The notes under the pieces were generated by a model that did no database searches, was not told the origin of the DNA, and saw only the letters and a program-made list of their open reading frames with translations. From Candidatus Cloacimonadota bacterium (GTDB lineage Bacteria > Cloacimonadota > Cloacimonadia > Cloacimonadales > TCS61), in the NCBI GenBank assembly GCA_030628755.1, contig DAOVQH010000029.1, positions 1-13,917 on the forward strand: a stretch of 13,917 bases of DNA, read 5' to 3'. This document shows positions 13,151-13,917 of the stretch, one piece after another; within the stretch, counting starts at the first letter, position 1; each line of letters begins with the position of its first letter. The translations under genes and the position numbers were made by a program.

Positions 13151-13600
13151 TTATATCCTTATCTTCACTTCATCAATTGTATATTTTTTCTCACAATATA
13201 CACACCGCACTTTTGGTGGTTCATTGTCTGTAATTTTAAATTTGGAAGGAATATCTTCCATACTTGTAATGCATTGTGGATTCGGACAAACGATTAGGTT
13301 TTCGATATATTCCGGCATTTCCAATGATACCTTCTTAACAACTTCAAAATTTTTGATGATGGTCAGAGTTGCTTTGGGAGCGATGAGAGCAATACTGTTC
13401 ACCTCATTATGAGATAATTCCCTGTTTTCTATCTTTATGATATCCTTTTTCCCAATTCTTTTACTTGCCAGATTCATCCCGATCATCACTACATCTGAAC
13501 CATGCAAACTAAGAATATCCGCAACTTTCAGAACTTTCCCGGCTGTGATATGATCAATAACCGTTCCATTTTTAATAGCATCAACTTTCAGTTGTTTCAC
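13151..13600 (-). CDS. pyrI: Aspartate carbamoyltransferase regulatory chain
   Basis: PyrI binds nucleotide effectors and, through its zinc domain, holds PyrB catalytic trimers in the allosteric holoenzyme. The 149 residues match the usual length (about 153). Residues 1 to about 95 are the nucleotide-binding domain (VDAIKNGTVIDHI, 6-18; KDIIKIENREL, 52-62; IALIAPKATLTII, 70-82). The C-terminal zinc domain has CPNPQC with C105 and C110 and CVYCEK with C133 and C136, all four ligands present. The start is GTG 13600. Its first four bases GTGA overlap the pyrB stop, and GGGAGGTG lies just upstream inside pyrB, so the pair is translationally coupled and should give balanced subunits. Confidence 0.96.
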   Translation of the reverse strand: MKQLKVDAIKNGTVIDHITAGKVLKVADILSLHGSDVVMIGMNLASKRIGKKDIIKIENRELSHNEVNSIALIAPKATLTIIKNFEVVKKVSLEMPEYIENLIVCPNPQCITSMEDIPSKFKITDNEPPKVRCVYCEKKYTIDEVKIRI

Positions 13601-13917
13601 TTTTCACCTCCCAGAAGAGTAGTAAAAATCGCCTGACGCATAAATACTCCATTTTTCGCCTGCTGGAAATAATAAGCATAAGGCGTATCATCGACATCAG
13701 TTGAAATCTCATCTACTCTGGGAAGAGGATGAAGAACCTTGAAATTGCCTTTCACATTCTTCAGCATGCTTTTATTGATAATATAAGAACCTTTAACCTT
13801 TTCATAATCTTCCGGGTCGGTAAACCTTTCCTTTTGAATTCTTGTAACATACATCAGGTCTAATTTGTCAATAATCTTCTCAATATCACGAATTTCTTCA
13901 AATTCGATGTTCTTTTC
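13597..13917 (-). CDS. pyrB: Aspartate carbamoyltransferase catalytic chain, C-terminal part only
   Basis: PyrB condenses carbamoyl phosphate with aspartate, the first committed pyrimidine step. The visible 107 codons are the C-terminal third; the rest lies beyond the high-coordinate end. Diagnostic segments are MYVTRIQKERF (the aspartate-binding 230s loop; E. coli has YMTRVQKER), FKVLHPLPRVDEI (the HPLPR carbamoyl-phosphate-binding motif), STDVDDTPYAYYFQQAKNGVFMRQA and the ending LLGGEK. The open frame extends to the window edge with no stop. The TGA overlaps the pyrI GTG by 4 bp. With pyrI adjacent, the product should assemble as the class B-type (PyrB3)2(PyrI2)3 holoenzyme; this rests on family knowledge. 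Confidence 0.96.
   Translation of the reverse strand, partial: EKNIEFEEIRDIEKIIDKLDLMYVTRIQKERFTDPEDYEKVKGSYIINKSMLKNVKGNFKVLHPLPRVDEISTDVDDTPYAYYFQQAKNGVFMRQAIFTTLLGGEK
13605..13612 (-). promoter_or_regulatory. Strong ribosome binding site for pyrI within pyrB
   Basis: GGGAGGTG on the minus strand sits 4 nt before the GTG start and inside the last pyrB codons. It supports the GTG start at 13600 and coupled translation. Confidence 0.8.

Overview
The window carries eleven protein-coding genes, all on the minus strand. Transcription runs from high to low coordinates, and the two end genes are cut by the window edges. It is a nucleotide-biosynthesis block. In order of transcription it reads pyrB (3' part) - pyrI - a four-helix-bundle/S23-like gene - guaB - purM - purL - purQ - a class V PLP enzyme - purH - a purC-purE fusion - purD (5' part). 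No rRNA, tRNA, CRISPR array or transposase gene is seen.

The DNA is AT-rich (roughly one third G+C by eye), with Shine-Dalgarno sites of the AAGGAG/AAGGAA type. Four features suggest an uncultured FCB-group bacterium: the low G+C, the yeast-Ade1-like SAICAR synthetase, the separate pyrI gene, and gaps packed with CCACGAAG / CCACAGAG / palindromic repeats. A Cloacimonadota-like lineage is my best guess, but this is inference and not proven here.

Layout. At 12771-13917, pyrB and pyrI overlap by 4 bp, and a 118-residue four-helix-bundle gene follows 23 bp later. guaB (11222-12721) encodes an IMP dehydrogenase whose active-site loop resembles the Tritrichomonas-type enzyme. After a 347-bp repeat mosaic come purM (9798-10874), purL (6636-9623, lacking a glutaminase domain) and purQ (5653-6549, the glutaminase as a separate gene). 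A cysteine-desulfurase-like PLP protein (3781-5517) is tightly linked to purH (2126-3772). Next are a PAICS-like PurC-PurE fusion (650-2032) and the start of purD (1-384).

Together the genes cover PurD (step 2), PurLQ (4), PurM (5), PurE (6), PurC (7) and PurH (9-10) of IMP synthesis. GuaB makes XMP, and PyrBI makes carbamoyl aspartate for pyrimidines. purF, purN/purT, purB, purK, purS and guaA are not in the window. The lack of purK and purS fits the class II PurE and the long PurL.

The most unusual content is between the genes. Nearly every gap above 80 bp is filled with short repeats, many of them palindromic. Several look nested inside one another, one forms the C-terminal tail of PurQ, and another lies in frame inside the four-helix-bundle gene.
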